DNA from: Pseudomonadota bacterium | GTDB lineage: Bacteria; Pseudomonadota; Gammaproteobacteria; Burkholderiales; Gallionellaceae | Direction of reading: 5' to 3' | Length of the DNA stretch: 5,011 bases | Assembly: GCA_021783855.1 (NCBI GenBank) | Contig: JAJXTL010000194.1 | Span: 1-5,011 of the forward strand | Shown here: positions 4,581-5,011 of the stretch, in pieces | Layout of the letters: the number at the start of each line of letters is the position of its first letter | Numbering within the stretch: the stretch's first letter is position 1 | Notes under the pieces: model-generated | The model's input: only the letters and a program-made list of their open reading frames with translations | Told to the model about the DNA's origin: nothing | Databases searched by the model: none | Position numbers and translations under genes: made by a program

Positions 4581-4586
4581 AAGGAG
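4581..4586 (+). promoter_or_regulatory. Ribosome binding site of the lipoprotein gene
   Basis: AAGGAG stands 4 bases before TTG 4591. The spacing is a little short, but the match is strong, and no comparable site precedes the later in-frame ATG at 4612. It therefore supports a TTG start. Confidence 0.6.
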
Positions 4587-4590
4587 CATC

Positions 4591-5011
4591 TTGCTATTCA
4601 AGTACCTGAGCATGGGAATAGTCTTGCTGCTCCTGGGATGCAAGGGAGACGTTTCCAACGAGTGGCAAAAATCGACCGTCGCGCCTATCAAGCCGGGTTC
4701 CACAGTCAGGATCCGTGTCGTTAACGCCACCAACCCGCGCCTTGCGCGATTTTCACCTGACCATCTGCGCATCATATTGGCATCCGCCCAACTGACCGTC
4801 TGGAAGGATTTCGGGGTCTATGTCGAGTTTACGGATGTTCCGGAAATCGGGATTGACCGGTTGTTTGCGCTCATCCCACCGGCCATCATGAAAGAGCGCA
4901 TGTCTTCCATATACGATTTCAAATCGGGTACTGGCGACAAACAGAAATTGGCCGAGGGCATCAATACGACACTCACCCAACGCGGAACCAAACTGGAAGA
5001 TGCGCTTGCCT
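4591..5011 (+). CDS. Predicted lipoprotein, N-terminal 140 residues (truncated by the window edge)
   Basis: From TTG 4591 the frame stays open to the end of the window. It begins MLFKYLSMGIVLLLLGCK, a lipoprotein signal with a lysine, a hydrophobic core and the lipobox LLGC. C17 would be lipid-modified, and G18 in a usual cleavage context is replaced by K, which argues for outer-membrane sorting because Asp is absent at +2. Starting at ATG 4612 would remove the positive charge, so TTG is preferred. The mature part contains VRIRVVNATNP, then LRIILASAQLTVWKDFGVYVEFTDV and IGIDRLFALIP. This strand-helix-strand pattern loosely recalls the N-terminal part of metzincin-type peptidases, but the HExxH zinc site that would prove it lies beyond the window if it exists. 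I do not recognise the family. Confidence 0.72.
   Translation, partial: MLFKYLSMGIVLLLLGCKGDVSNEWQKSTVAPIKPGSTVRIRVVNATNPRLARFSPDHLRIILASAQLTVWKDFGVYVEFTDVPEIGIDRLFALIPPAIMKERMSSIYDFKSGTGDKQKLAEGINTTLTQRGTKLEDALA

Noticed and set aside
4560..4980. Minus-strand frames opposite the lipoprotein
   Set aside because: They are antisense to a frame with a clear signal peptide, lipobox and ribosome binding site.

Overview
The window looks like chromosomal DNA of a Gram-negative proteobacterium, most likely a betaproteobacterium of the Gallionella/Sideroxydans/Nitrosomonas type. This rests on the moderately GC-rich coding sequence, three exported or lipid-anchored proteins with Gram-negative-style signal peptides, a periplasmic c-type cytochrome, and intergenic spaces packed with short palindromic repeats of kinds I recall from those genomes. 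The taxonomic call is inference, not something the sequence proves.

Layout on the + strand unless stated. 1-107: the last 34 codons of an unrecognised gene whose stop overlaps the next start (ATGA). 104-1453: a periplasmic di-heme oxidoreductase (DHOR/DUF1111 family, two CxxCH sites). 1454-1857: a 404-base gene-free stretch made almost wholly of nested palindromic repeats. 1858-2622 (minus): ModA, the periplasmic molybdate-binding protein, without modB or modC in view. 2623-2775: the divergent spacer, with a GC-rich palindrome. 2776-3207: a small VOC (glyoxalase/dioxygenase-fold) enzyme. 3208-3454: a spacer holding a possible gene remnant and a 76-base MITE-like element. 3455-3922: a small cysteine-phosphatase-like protein with an unusually short catalytic loop. 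3923-4087: a spacer with a partial second copy of the MITE-like element, a 6-bp hairpin and a perfect 12-bp hairpin. 4088-4237: a 49-residue membrane protein with a good ribosome binding site. 4238-4590: a 353-base spacer with a 90-base C-rich/G-rich palindromic element. 4591 to the window end: the start of a lipoprotein, truncated by the window edge.

The genes do not form one pathway. Only the unknown gene and the di-heme oxidoreductase are clearly one transcription unit. The others are single genes separated by repeats. No complete new defence, mobile or metabolic system is evident. The most interesting material is the repeat landscape: at least four unrelated palindromic families in 5 kb, including two copies of a 35-base core held in different stems that keep pairing through matched base changes. 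Next in interest is the phosphatase-like protein whose Cys-to-Arg loop is one residue shorter than the classical one.
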